DNA of 64,000 nt from BJGV01 sp964196335 (GTDB lineage Bacteria; Pseudomonadota; Gammaproteobacteria; Burkholderiales; Nitrosomonadaceae), in contig OZ250175.1 of the NCBI GenBank assembly GCA_965238155.1, positions 1,054,001 through 1,118,000 of the forward strand. Direction: 5' to 3'. Position numbers and translations under genes: made by a program. This document shows positions 47,315 to 55,979 of the stretch, one piece after another; the stretch's first letter is position 1, and the number at the start of each line of letters is the position of its first letter. Under the pieces are notes generated by a model. The model did not search any database. It had not been told where the DNA came from and saw only the letters and a list, made by a program, of their open reading frames with translations.

Positions 47315-48505
47315 ATGTCAAAAATCAAATTTGAGCGGACGAAGCCGCATGTAAACGTAGGCACGATTGGTCATGTAGACCACGGTAAGACTACCTTAAC
47401 GGCAGCAGTCACGATGGTATTGGCAAAGAAATTTGGTGGTGAAGCAAGGAGCTTTGCTCAGATTGACTCTGCGCCGGAAGAGAAAGCGCGCGGGATTACT
47501 ATCAATACTTCTCATGTTGAGTACGAAACTGATGCACGTCATTATGCTCATGTTGACTGTCCCGGGCATGCGGATTACGTTAAGAACATGATTACCGGTG
47601 CGGCGCAAATGGATGGTGCCATTCTGGTTGTATCTGCCGCCGATGGCCCTATGCCGCAGACACGCGAACACATTTTGCTGGCACGCCAGGTAGGTGTGCC
47701 CTACATTGTTGTCTTTATGAATAAAGCTGACATGGTAGATGATACTGAGCTGCTAGAGTTAGTTGAAATGGAAATACGTGAGTTATTGACCAAATATAAT
47801 TTTCCTGGTGATGATACCCCGATCATTGTTGGTTCTGCTCTGAAGGCTCTCGAGGGAGACCAGAGTGACATTGGCGAGCCTTCCATATATAAGTTAGCAG
47901 ATGCGCTGGACAGCTACATTCCTGAGCCGGTACGTGCAATAGATGGTGACTTTATCATGCCGGTAGAAGATGTATTTTCTATTTCCGGACGTGGTACGGT
48001 TGTTACTGGCCGGGTCGAGCGTGGTGTTGTTAAGGTGGGTGAGGAGCTTGAGATTATTGGTTTAAAACCCACAACCAAGACTGTTTGTACTGGTGTGGAA
48101 ATGTTCAGGAAATTACTTGATCAGGGTCAGGCAGGTGACAATGTTGGTGTGCTGCTGCGTGGAACCAAGCGTGAGGAAGTCGAACGTGGTCAGGTATTAG
48201 CCAAGCCGGGATCCATTACTCCGCATACAAAATTTACTGCCGAGATTTATGTTTTGAGTAAAGAGGAAGGCGGGCGTCATACTCCGTTTTTTCAGGGTTA
48301 TCGCCCACAGTTTTACTTCCGCACTACAGATGTAACTGGTGCAGTTGAGCTGCCGGCAGGCACAGAAATGATAATGCCTGGCGACAACGTGTCGGTGACA
48401 GTGAGTTTAATAGCACCGATTGCAATGGAAGAAGGTTTACGTTTTGCTATTCGTGAGGGTGGCAGGACTGTTGGTGCAGGTGTGGTGGCAAAGATTATTG
48501 AGTAA
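47315..48505 (+). CDS. tuf: Translation elongation factor Tu
   Basis: Full-length EF-Tu (396 residues). The G domain shows G1 GHVDHGKT, G2 RGITI, G3 DCPGH, G4 NKADM and G5 SALKAL. The barrel domains contain GRGTVVTGRVERG, GDNVGVLLRGTKREEVERG and the end GRTVGAGVVAKI. It delivers aminoacyl-tRNA to the ribosomal A site. Start MSKIKFERTKPH with AAGGAAACGATC upstream. It follows tRNA-Tyr-Gly-Thr (the usual tufB context) but precedes rpsJ (the usual tufA context). Confidence 0.98.
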   Translation: MSKIKFERTKPHVNVGTIGHVDHGKTTLTAAVTMVLAKKFGGEARSFAQIDSAPEEKARGITINTSHVEYETDARHYAHVDCPGHADYVKNMITGAAQMDGAILVVSAADGPMPQTREHILLARQVGVPYIVVFMNKADMVDDTELLELVEMEIRELLTKYNFPGDDTPIIVGSALKALEGDQSDIGEPSIYKLADALDSYIPEPVRAIDGDFIMPVEDVFSISGRGTVVTGRVERGVVKVGEELEIIGLKPTTKTVCTGVEMFRKLLDQGQAGDNVGVLLRGTKREEVERGQVLAKPGSITPHTKFTAEIYVLSKEEGGRHTPFFQGYRPQFYFRTTDVTGAVELPAGTEMIMPGDNVSVTVSLIAPIAMEEGLRFAIREGGRTVGAGVVAKIIE

Positions 48506-48583
48506 TGAAAAATCATGGAGGCAGGATTAAGTGCTAAGTGCGCATATCGTTGAATCCCGAATCTTCAATCCTGAGGTTAGAAC

Positions 48584-48892
48584 ATGCAGAACCAGAAAAT
48601 ACGTATTCGTTTGAAAGCTTTTGATTACAGGCTAATAGATAAGTCTGCGGTGGAAATTGTTGAGACTGCAAAACGTACCGGTGCAGTGGTAAAAGGGCCC
48701 ATACCACTGCCAACGCGTATTGAGCGGTTTGATGTGCTACGCTCACCACATGTAAATAAAACTTCACGTGATCAATTTGAGATTCGTACTCACTTGCGTC
48801 TAATGGACATTATGGATCCCACAGATAAAACTGTGGATGCATTGATGAGATTAGATTTACCTGCTGGTGTTGATGTAGAAATAAAATTATAA
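48584..48892 (+). CDS. rpsJ: 30S ribosomal protein S10
   Basis: First gene of the S10 operon, 102 residues: IRIRLKAFDYRLIDKSAVEI, GPIPLPTRIERFDVLRSPHV and KTSRDQFEIRTHLRLMDIMD are standard S10. Also NusE in antitermination. The 78-base gap to tuf carries no evident terminator, so readthrough from tuf is possible. Confidence 0.98.
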   Translation: MQNQKIRIRLKAFDYRLIDKSAVEIVETAKRTGAVVKGPIPLPTRIERFDVLRSPHVNKTSRDQFEIRTHLRLMDIMDPTDKTVDALMRLDLPAGVDVEIKL

Positions 48893-49010
48893 GCTCCGAG
48901 TATGAATTTTAATTACCCTGTTTTTGGTAAGAAAGTTTAATATACAGATAAGATTGTTGCAGAGTGTCGGTCAATTGAAATCGGCACCTTTATTATAAAG
49001 GCGATTTAAA

Positions 49011-49736
49011 ATGAGTTTAGGATTAGTCGGCCGTAAGGTTGGCATGACCCGTATTTTTACAGATGACGGCAATAGCCAGCCGGTAACGGTGCTTGACGTG
49101 TCTAATAATCGAGTTACGCAAATCAAGACTCCTGATACTGATGGGTATTCAGCAGTACAGGTAACTTTTGGTAAGCGTCGGGCAAACCGTGTCAATAAAC
49201 CATTGGCCGGGCATTTTGCCAGGGCTGCTGTTGAAGCAGGTCATATAATTAAGGAGTTCCATGTAACAGATGAGCAGTTGGCAAGTCTGGAAACAGGAGC
49301 TGTTATAGATACTGAGATCTTTCAGGTTGGTCAGAGAGTAGATGTAACCGGTATAACCATTGGTAAGGGTTTTGCTGGTGTGATCAAGCGGCATCACTTT
49401 ACTTCAAATCGTGCCAGTCATGGCAATTCAAAAGCTCATAATAAGCCTGGTTCAATAGGTATGTGCCAAGATCCCGGCCGTGTATTTCCTGGCAAGCGTA
49501 TGTCCGGGCATTTAGGTGACGTCCGGAGGACGACGCAGAATCTGGAAGTTTTACGTATCGATGCTGAAAGAGGTTTACTTCTTATAAAGGGTGCCATTCC
49601 CGGTTCAAGGGGTGGCGATGTAGTAGTACACCCAAGTTTTAAGATCACAAAAATAAGAGCTCAGTCTACCGAGAAAGATACTAAAGATGGTAGTAAGAAT
49701 AAGAGTGCGCAGAAAGATAAAAAGGCGGATGCATAA
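49011..49736 (+). CDS. rplC: 50S ribosomal protein L3 with lysine-rich tail
   Basis: LGLVGRKVGMTRIFTDDGNS, GITIGKGFAGVIKRHHF and GSIGMCQDPGRVFPGKRM mark L3; the central loop reaches the peptidyl-transferase centre. The last 25 residues (STEKDTKDGSKNKSAQKDKK) are a hydrophilic tail beyond the usual end. The 118-base gap before it has no gene but could hold an operon leader. The stop overlaps rplD by one base. Confidence 0.97.
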   Translation: MSLGLVGRKVGMTRIFTDDGNSQPVTVLDVSNNRVTQIKTPDTDGYSAVQVTFGKRRANRVNKPLAGHFARAAVEAGHIIKEFHVTDEQLASLETGAVIDTEIFQVGQRVDVTGITIGKGFAGVIKRHHFTSNRASHGNSKAHNKPGSIGMCQDPGRVFPGKRMSGHLGDVRRTTQNLEVLRIDAERGLLLIKGAIPGSRGGDVVVHPSFKITKIRAQSTEKDTKDGSKNKSAQKDKKADA

Positions 49737-50356
49737 TGGACCTCAAGGTTATTAGTAATGACGGACAGTCTACCGCAAGTATTTCTGCTTCTGATACTTT
49801 GTTTGGCCGCGAATATAACGAGGCTCTTGTTCATCAGATAGTAACGGCTTATTTGGCTAATGCTCGTAGCGCTAACCGCGCACAAAAAGGGCGTGCTGAT
49901 GTTAATAAATCAACACGTAAACCATGGCGGCAGAAAGGTACGGGACGTGCTCGTGCAGGCATGGCCTCCAGTCCATTATGGCGTGGCGGCGGCAGGATAT
50001 TTCCTAATAGCCCAGAAGAGAATTTTAGTCATAAAGTGAATCGCAAGATGTACCGTGCTGGTATGGGTGCTATTTTGTCTCAGCTAGTACGTGACAGTCG
50101 ATTATCTGTCGTAGAGGAATTTACCGTTGATAGTCCAAAAACAAAATTGTTATCACAAAAACTAAAAGATATGGGACTTGGAGAGGTAATGCTTATTACA
50201 GATAAAGTAGATGAAAATCTTTATTTGTCTTCACGTAATCTTCCGAATGTGATGGTGGTAGAAGTGGGTCGTGCCGATCCTGTAAGTCTCTTACGTTTTG
50301 AGAAAGTATTAATGACTCAAAGTGCGGTAACAAAAATTGAGGAGATGCTGGCATGA
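49736..50356 (+). CDS. rplD: 50S ribosomal protein L4
   Basis: A 206-residue L4: VTAYLANARSANRAQKGRAD, KPWRQKGTGRARAGMASSPL and FPNSPEENFSHKVNRKMYR lie in the exit-tunnel loop. In E. coli L4 autogenously controls the S10 operon; no leader structure could be assessed here. It overlaps both neighbours (1 and 4 bases). Confidence 0.98.
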   Translation: MDLKVISNDGQSTASISASDTLFGREYNEALVHQIVTAYLANARSANRAQKGRADVNKSTRKPWRQKGTGRARAGMASSPLWRGGGRIFPNSPEENFSHKVNRKMYRAGMGAILSQLVRDSRLSVVEEFTVDSPKTKLLSQKLKDMGLGEVMLITDKVDENLYLSSRNLPNVMVVEVGRADPVSLLRFEKVLMTQSAVTKIEEMLA

Positions 50357-50688
50357 GCTTGCAAGTTTTTAGTCAAGAGCGCTTGATGCAAGTGTTATTA
50401 AAGCCTCAGGTTTCTGAAAAGGCTACATATATAGTAGAAAAGAATAACCAAATAATCTTTCGTGTACTACAAGATGCCACAAAAGCTGAGATTCGAGCTG
50501 CTGTTGAGTTGATGTGGAAGGCACAGAAAATAGAGGTTACGGGTGTGCAAGTTGCTAATGTTAAGGGTAAAGAGAAAAGGTTTGGTCGTTTTATGGGGCG
50601 TAGAACAAATTGGAAAAAGGCTTATGTCAGTATAAAGGCCGGCCAGGAAATTAACTTTTCTGAAATTGCTCAGGTGGAGGGTAAATAA
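50353..50688 (+). CDS. rplW: 50S ribosomal protein L23
   Basis: LMQVLLKPQVSEKATYIVEK, KAEIRAAVELMWKAQKIEV and KKAYVSIKAGQEI are L23, which lines the tunnel exit and docks SRP and trigger factor. The ATG at 50353 overlaps the rplD stop; the family often starts near the later ATG at 50389, so the first 12 residues may be an extension. Confidence 0.96.
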   Translation: MSLQVFSQERLMQVLLKPQVSEKATYIVEKNNQIIFRVLQDATKAEIRAAVELMWKAQKIEVTGVQVANVKGKEKRFGRFMGRRTNWKKAYVSIKAGQEINFSEIAQVEGK

Positions 50689-51527
50689 TGGCGCTGATAA
50701 AAGTCAAACCAACTTCTCCCGGGCGGCGTGGGGTTGTTAAGGTTGTTAATTCCGACTTACATAAGGGAGCGCCCTATTCCAAATTGTTGGAGAAGCAAAG
50801 TCACTCTGCCGGCCGTAATAATGCCGGGCGTATTACTACACGTCATATGGGTGGTGGCCATAAGCAGCATTATCGTAAAATTGATTTTCGTCGTAGAAAG
50901 GACGGGATTGCTGCTAAGGTTGAACGGTTAGAATATGATCCAAACAGAAGTGCTAATCTGGCCTTACTTTGTTATGTTGATGGTGAGCGTAGCTATATTG
51001 TTGCACCTAAGGGGGTTATTGTAGGTACGCAGCTAATGAGTGGTGTAGACGCGCCAATCAAAAATGGTAATACACTTCCATTACGTAATATTCCGGTTGG
51101 CAGTACAATTCATTGTATTGAGTTATCGCCAGGAAAAGGTGCGCAACTTGCGCGTTCTGCTGGTACATCAATACAATTGCTGGCTCGTGAAGGGGATTAC
51201 GCACAATTACGCCTTCGCTCTGGTGAAATTCGTAAAGTACATATTGATTGTCGTGCCACAATTGGAGAGGTTGGTAATTCTGAACATAATCTACGATCCA
51301 TCGGTAAAGCAGGCGCACAAAGGTGGCGGGGTATTAGGCCGACAGTTCGGGGTGTAGTAATGAATCCAATAGACCATCCACATGGTGGTGGTGAAGGTAA
51401 GACTGCGGCAGGACGTCATCCAGTCAGCCCGTGGGGAACTCCTGCAAAGGGCTATCGCACTCGTAGCAATAAGCGTACGGACGGAATGATTGTACGCCGT
51501 CGTTATTCGAATAAGAACAAGGGGTAA
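50688..51527 (+). CDS. rplB: 50S ribosomal protein L2
   Basis: A 279-residue L2: VKPTSPGRRGVVKVVNSDLH, GRITTRHMGGGHKQHYRKID and the functional histidine region NPIDHPHGGGEGKTAAGRHP near the C-terminus. It supports subunit joining and peptidyl transfer. Its start shares a base with the rplW stop. Confidence 0.98.
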   Translation: MALIKVKPTSPGRRGVVKVVNSDLHKGAPYSKLLEKQSHSAGRNNAGRITTRHMGGGHKQHYRKIDFRRRKDGIAAKVERLEYDPNRSANLALLCYVDGERSYIVAPKGVIVGTQLMSGVDAPIKNGNTLPLRNIPVGSTIHCIELSPGKGAQLARSAGTSIQLLAREGDYAQLRLRSGEIRKVHIDCRATIGEVGNSEHNLRSIGKAGAQRWRGIRPTVRGVVMNPIDHPHGGGEGKTAAGRHPVSPWGTPAKGYRTRSNKRTDGMIVRRRYSNKNKG

Positions 51528-51533
51528 TAAATC

Positions 51534-51812
51534 ATGGCTCGTTCCGTTAAAAAAGGCCCGTTTGTTGATTTACACTTGAAAGAAAAAGTAGAGGCTGCGC
51601 GTGCAAGTAATGACAGGCGTCCTATCAAAACCTGGTCACGTCGTTCTACAGTTTTACCTGATTTTATTGGTCTTACTATTGCAGTACATAACGGCAGACA
51701 GCATATTCCTGTTTATGTTACTGAGAATATGGTAGGACATAAGCTTGGTGAATTCTCTCATACCCGTACTTTTAAAGGGCATTCTGGGGATAAGAAAGTA
51801 GTAAAAAAATAG
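51534..51812 (+). CDS. rpsS: 30S ribosomal protein S19
   Basis: ARSVKKGPFVDLHLKEKVEA, KTWSRRSTVLPDFIGLTIAV and EFSHTRTFKGHSGDKK are S19, which binds 16S rRNA in the head with S13. Ninety-two residues, normal. Confidence 0.98.
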   Translation: MARSVKKGPFVDLHLKEKVEAARASNDRRPIKTWSRRSTVLPDFIGLTIAVHNGRQHIPVYVTENMVGHKLGEFSHTRTFKGHSGDKKVVKK

Positions 51813-51825
51813 GAGTAATTGAAGC

Positions 51826-52173
51826 ATGCAAACATCTGCTGTATTACGCGGGGTACGATTATCTGAACAAAAGGGGCGCTTGGTGGCAGACCAGGTCCGT
51901 GGGTTACCTGTGGACCGCGCATTGAATCTTCTCGCTTTTAGTCCAAAAAAAGGCGCAGTAATTATTCGTAAATTATTGGAATCGGCTATTGCTAATGCTG
52001 AGCATAATGACGGAGCAGATATAGACGAATTAAAAGTTTCGTCTATATATGTGGATCGTGGAGCATCAATGATGAGGACAAGTGCTCGTGCAAAAGGTCG
52101 TGGCAATCGTATTGTTAAGCCAACATGTCACATTTTTTTAACTGTGGGCGATAAGGTTGGCAACCAAAAATAG
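51826..52173 (+). CDS. rplV: 50S ribosomal protein L22
   Basis: SAVLRGVRLSEQKGRLVADQ, LLAFSPKKGAVIIRKLLESA and RASMMRTSARAKGRGNRI-like ending are L22; its hairpin reaches into the exit tunnel (macrolide region). GGAGTAATTGAAGC precedes the ATG. Slightly longer than the 110 residues of E. coli. Confidence 0.98.
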   Translation: MQTSAVLRGVRLSEQKGRLVADQVRGLPVDRALNLLAFSPKKGAVIIRKLLESAIANAEHNDGADIDELKVSSIYVDRGASMMRTSARAKGRGNRIVKPTCHIFLTVGDKVGNQK

Positions 52174-52190
52174 CGGCTTATAAGGATATT

Positions 52191-53243
52191 ATGGGACAAA
52201 AAATACATCCAACAGGTTTCCGTCTTTCTGTACTGAAGAATTGGTCATCAAAGTGGTACGCAAACAGAGCAAATTTTCCGGTAATGTTGCAGGAAGATAT
52301 AAGGGTAAGAGAGTATCTAAAGAAAAAACTTGCGCATGCGTCTGTTGGTCGTATAACTATTGAGCGCCCGTCTAAGAATGCTCGCTTTACTATCTATACT
52401 TCGCGTCCTGGTATTGTAATTGGTAAAAAGGGAGAAGATATTGAAGTTCTCCGTGGAGAATTACAAAAACGAATGGGCGTTCCGGTTCATGTGAATATAG
52501 AAGAAATCCGGAAGCCTGAAATTGATGCACAGCTAATTGCTGATAATATTGCACAGCAATTAGAGAAACGAATTATGTTTCGTCGTGCTATGAAGCGCGC
52601 GATACAAAATGCTATGCGTCTGGGTGCACAGGGTATAAAAATAATGAGTGCAGGGCGACTAAACGGTATTGAAATTGCTCGATCTGAATGGTACCGCGAA
52701 GGTCGTGTACCGCTTCACACTCTTCGTGCTGAAGTTGACTATGGAACTTCTGAAGCTCAGACAACTTATGGGGCGATTGGCATTAAAGTATGGGTATTTA
52801 AAGGTGAGGTTATGGGTCGTAAAGAGGAGCAAGTGTCGAGCATTACTCCCACAGATCAGACGCCAGAATCAGATGTGGAACAGAAGAAAAAGCGCCCGGC
52901 AACTAAATCTACTTCTAAAAAACCTAAAGCTGCAGCTGCTGTCAAGCCAATTGAGAAAGCTGTACGTAAAACTTCTAAGACTAAAACTAAAGAGGCAGCA
53001 GCGGATAAAAAACCAACTGATAAAGCTGAGGACAGTACAACTGCGAGCAAGAAAAAGGCTGGTGCTAAGAAAACAACGAAAAGCTCAGCCAAAGCAACTG
53101 AGAAAACTACTAAAAAGACTGAGAAGCCAGTTAAGGCGACTGCCAAATCTACTACAGCAAAAGCTGCAAAGTCAGCTGCAACTAAGTCTACTACTAAAAA
53201 AACTGTAAAGAAGCCGGGAGCTAAAGATGCAACAGCCAGCTAG
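52191..53243 (+). CDS. rpsC: 30S ribosomal protein S3 with a 130-residue Lys/Ala-rich extension
   Basis: Residues 1-215 are normal S3: GQKIHPTGFRLSVLKNWSSK, a KH domain with RPGIVIGKKGEDIEVL, and RAEVDYGTSEAQTTYGAIGI. The following 130 residues are composed mostly of K, A, T and S in histone H1-like words (ATKSTSKKPKAAAAV, AKKTTKSSAKATEKTTKK, TAKAAKSAATKSTTKK). Bacterial S3 usually ends at about 210-235. The tail remains open through the overlap with rplP (17 bases). It may bind RNA or DNA, or be tolerated low-complexity drift. Confidence 0.96.
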   Translation: MGQKIHPTGFRLSVLKNWSSKWYANRANFPVMLQEDIRVREYLKKKLAHASVGRITIERPSKNARFTIYTSRPGIVIGKKGEDIEVLRGELQKRMGVPVHVNIEEIRKPEIDAQLIADNIAQQLEKRIMFRRAMKRAIQNAMRLGAQGIKIMSAGRLNGIEIARSEWYREGRVPLHTLRAEVDYGTSEAQTTYGAIGIKVWVFKGEVMGRKEEQVSSITPTDQTPESDVEQKKKRPATKSTSKKPKAAAAVKPIEKAVRKTSKTKTKEAAADKKPTDKAEDSTTASKKKAGAKKTTKSSAKATEKTTKKTEKPVKATAKSTTAKAAKSAATKSTTKKTVKKPGAKDATAS

Positions 53244-53643
53244 AACAAAGTACCGTAAACAACAAAAAGGTCGTAATAACGGGATGGCTACCCAGGGTAC
53301 AAAAGTTAGTTTTGGCGAATTCGGCCTAAAGGCAATTACCAGAGGTCGTTTGACTGCGCGCCAGATTGAAGCTGCCCGTCGTGCCATGACTCGTCATATA
53401 AAGCGTGGTGGTCAAATTAGAATCCGTATTTTTCCAGATAAACCAATTTCTCATAAGCCAGCAGAAGTGCGTATGGGTGGTGGTAAAGGTAACCCTGAAT
53501 ATTTTGTTGCAGAGATAAAACCCGGTAAAATGTTATACGAAATGGATGGGGTTGACGAAGCATTGGCGAGGGAAGCATTTCGTCTGGCCGCTGCAAAACT
53601 GCCGGTTCAGACTACATTTGTTATTAGACAACTAGGCGGTTAA
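53227..53643 (+). CDS. rplP: 50S ribosomal protein L16
   Basis: MQQPARTKYRKQQKGRNNG opens L16, followed by KVSFGEFGLKAITRGRLTAR and PAEVRMGGGKGNPEYFVAEI. It starts inside the S3 tail. It sits near the A-site tRNA elbow. One hundred and thirty-eight residues, normal. Confidence 0.97.
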   Translation: MQQPARTKYRKQQKGRNNGMATQGTKVSFGEFGLKAITRGRLTARQIEAARRAMTRHIKRGGQIRIRIFPDKPISHKPAEVRMGGGKGNPEYFVAEIKPGKMLYEMDGVDEALAREAFRLAAAKLPVQTTFVIRQLGG

Positions 53644-53645
53644 TT

Positions 53646-53840
53646 ATGAAAGCAAGTGAATTAAGAGATAAAAGCCCGGTAGAGTTACAGAAGGAGCTAT
53701 TAGCAATGTTAAAGGTGCGATTTAGTCTACGAATGCAACATGCTACTCAACAGTTAGGAAATCACAATCAGTTAAGTAATGTGCGTCGTGATATTGCACG
53801 TATTAAAACTATACTTAGTCAAAAAGTGAAACAATCATGA
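53646..53840 (+). CDS. rpmC: 50S ribosomal protein L29
   Basis: A 64-residue two-helix protein: MKASELRDKSPVELQKELLA and NVRRDIARIKTILSQ. It sits beside L23 at the tunnel exit. The stop overlaps rpsQ by 4 bases. Confidence 0.97.
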   Translation: MKASELRDKSPVELQKELLAMLKVRFSLRMQHATQQLGNHNQLSNVRRDIARIKTILSQKVKQS

Positions 53841-54088
53841 GCAAAGATAATCTGAGCCGTACTCTCACAGGTAGAGTAACGAGTGACAAAACGGATAAGA
53901 CTATTACAGTGTTGGTTGAGCGAAAGGTCAAGCATCCTCTCTATGGGAAGATTATGGTTCGCTCAAAAAAATATCATGTCCATGATGAAGCAAATGAGTT
54001 TCATCATGGCGATTTAGTAACAATTGAAGAATGCCGGCCTATTTCCAAGACTAAGGCCTGGAGTGTAGTAAAGCCGACAAAGGAATAG
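53837..54088 (+). CDS. rpsQ: 30S ribosomal protein S17
   Basis: LTGRVTSDKTDKTITVLVER, KVKHPLYGKIMVRSKKYHVH and IEECRPISKTKAWSVV are S17, an OB-fold 16S binder. Last gene of the S10 operon; a 253-base gap follows. Confidence 0.97.
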   Translation: MSKDNLSRTLTGRVTSDKTDKTITVLVERKVKHPLYGKIMVRSKKYHVHDEANEFHHGDLVTIEECRPISKTKAWSVVKPTKE

Positions 54089-54141
54089 AGTAAGTAGAGA
54101 TTATAGTAAGGTGTAATATGACATGGGTCTGTTATTTTAGC

Positions 54142-54170
54142 TTGTTTCTTTTGTGACGTAACAGTATAAT
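54142..54170 (+). promoter_or_regulatory. Probable spc operon promoter
   Basis: In the 253-base gap between rpsQ and rplN, TTGTTT (54142-54147) and a perfect TATAAT (54165-54170) are 17 bases apart, followed by CCCCTCC. A hairpin TTTCTATA/TATAGAAA (about 54184-54202) follows. Such a gap between S10 and spc genes matches two separate operons. Confidence 0.6.
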
Positions 54171-54341
54171 CCCCTCCTTCTAGTTTCTATATATTATAGA
54201 AAATGGTATTTTTTTAATTCAAGCTGATCTGTAAATAAGTATCTTACAGTAAGCAGCATAACCCCCCGGACGGGTTCCAAAACTATCCATGCATTTATAG
54301 ATTGAATTTAATGCGGGAAAAGTTGGAGAGAGTGAGTAAAA

Positions 54342-54710
54342 ATGATTCAAATGCAGTCAATTTTGCAAGTTGCAGATAATACTGGTGCACGTGCTATTAT
54401 GTGTATTAAGGTATTAGGCGGTTCCAAACGGAGATACGCTGGTATCGGTGATATTATTAAGGTCAGCGTTAAGGACGTTACTCCACGAGGTCGTGTGAAA
54501 AAAGGAGAGATTTATAACGCGGTAGTAGTACGTACATCTAAAGGTATACGTCGGGCTGATGGTTCTCTGATAAAGTTTGATAAGAATGCTGCAGTATTAT
54601 TAAATGCCAAATTAGAACCTATAGGAACACGTATTTTTGGACCAGTAACACGTGAATTGCGTAACGCACGATTTATGAAGATTGTATCGCTTGCGCCAGA
54701 AGTTTTATAA
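54342..54710 (+). CDS. rplN: 50S ribosomal protein L14
   Basis: MIQMQSILQVADNTGARAIM and VVRTSKGIRRADGSLIKFDK, then GPVTRELR are L14. It forms intersubunit bridges. One hundred and twenty-two residues, first gene of the spc operon. Confidence 0.98.
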   Translation: MIQMQSILQVADNTGARAIMCIKVLGGSKRRYAGIGDIIKVSVKDVTPRGRVKKGEIYNAVVVRTSKGIRRADGSLIKFDKNAAVLLNAKLEPIGTRIFGPVTRELRNARFMKIVSLAPEVL

Positions 54711-54732
54711 GCGTGAAGTAAGGAGCGCCAGC

Positions 54733-55050
54733 ATGAAAAAAATTAAGAAAGGTGATGATGTAATTGTCACAACTGGTAAAGATAAGGGTAAGCGAGGAAC
54801 AGTGCTGCGTGTGGCAGATGATTCTTTAGTAGTGGTTGAAGGCGTAAATAAGGTAAAAAAACATACTAAAGCTGATCCAAACAAAGGAGCAGCTGGCGGT
54901 ATAATTGAGATGGAAAAGCCGATTCAGGTTTCAAATGTTGCAATTTATAATTCAGCAACAAAAAAAGCTGATAGAGTAGGATTTAAAACTTTGGAAGATA
55001 AACGTAAAGTTCGCTATTTTAAGTCGAATGGCGAATTAGTCGACATCTAA
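54733..55050 (+). CDS. rplX: 50S ribosomal protein L24
   Basis: Start at the ATG at 54733 with AAGGAGCGCCAGC upstream; the longer frame to 54682 only overlaps rplN. MKKIKKGDDVIVTTGKDKGK is the KOW motif, followed by KKHTKADPNKGAAGGIIEME. It is an assembly initiator for the large subunit. Confidence 0.97.
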   Translation: MKKIKKGDDVIVTTGKDKGKRGTVLRVADDSLVVVEGVNKVKKHTKADPNKGAAGGIIEMEKPIQVSNVAIYNSATKKADRVGFKTLEDKRKVRYFKSNGELVDI

Positions 55051-55065
55051 ACTGATAGAAAGAAT

Positions 55066-55605
55066 ATGGCCCGTTTGCAAGAATTTTATCGTGATACTGT
55101 AACCAAAAGCTTGATGGAGCAATTTTCCTATAAGTCAGTTATGGAGGTTCCACGAATCAGTAAGATTACACTCAATATGGGTGTTGGAGAAGCGGTGGCT
55201 GACAAAAAAATATTAGATAGTGCAGTTGGGGATATGCAAAAAATTGCCGGACAAAAGCCGGTAGTAACCAAAGCAAGAAAATCTATAGCAACATTTAAGG
55301 TGCGTGAAGGTTATCCAGTAGGCTGCATGGTAACGTTGCGTCGTGTACAGATGTATGAGTTTCTAGATAGACTGGTGAGCGTTGCAATTCCACGTATTCG
55401 AGATTTTCGTGGAATTTCTGGTAAAGCGTTCGATGGACGTGGAAACTATGGTATGGGAATAAAAGAGCAAATTATTTTCCCGGAAATCGATTTTGACAAG
55501 GTGGATACATTACGTGGCATGAATATTACAATTACAACTACTGCCAAAACAGATTCTGAAGCTAAGGCATTACTGGCAGCATTTAAGTTTCCGTTCAAAA
55601 ACTAA
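55066..55605 (+). CDS. rplE: 50S ribosomal protein L5
   Basis: MEVPRISKITLNMGVGEAVA, KPVVTKARKSIATFKVREGY and FDGRGNYGMGIKEQIIFPEI are L5, a 5S rRNA binder in the central protuberance. One hundred and seventy-nine residues. Confidence 0.98.
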   Translation: MARLQEFYRDTVTKSLMEQFSYKSVMEVPRISKITLNMGVGEAVADKKILDSAVGDMQKIAGQKPVVTKARKSIATFKVREGYPVGCMVTLRRVQMYEFLDRLVSVAIPRIRDFRGISGKAFDGRGNYGMGIKEQIIFPEIDFDKVDTLRGMNITITTTAKTDSEAKALLAAFKFPFKN

Positions 55606-55612
55606 GGGGAAT

Positions 55613-55918
55613 ATGTCTAAAGTTGCTTTAATTAATCGTGATTTGAAGAGAAGAAAAACCGTAAAAAAATTTGCTGTGTATCGTGCTGAACTTTTTGCTG
55701 TTATTAACGATACAAGAGTAAGTGACGAGGAACGATACTCTGCAAGAATAAAGTTACAAATGTTGCCACGGAATGCTAGTCCGGTACGACTACGTAACCG
55801 TTGTATGCTGACAGGTCGTCCAAGGGGTGTATATAGCAAGTTTGGTTTGGGTAGAAGTAAATTACGTGATATTGCTATGAGTGGAGAAATTCCGGGAATG
55901 ATAAAAGCTAGCTGGTAG
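55613..55918 (+). CDS. rpsN: 30S ribosomal protein S14 (zinc-free type)
   Basis: The 101-residue form without the CxxC zinc motif: MSKVALINRDLKRRKTVKKF, RNRCMLTGRPRGVYSKFGLG. The longer, zinc-independent type is usual in proteobacteria. Binds 16S rRNA in the head. Confidence 0.97.
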   Translation: MSKVALINRDLKRRKTVKKFAVYRAELFAVINDTRVSDEERYSARIKLQMLPRNASPVRLRNRCMLTGRPRGVYSKFGLGRSKLRDIAMSGEIPGMIKASW

Positions 55919-55979
55919 TAACAAAATTGGAAGAAGTATAAATGTTAGTAAAAAAATTGGATTACGAGAGGTGCCATAG

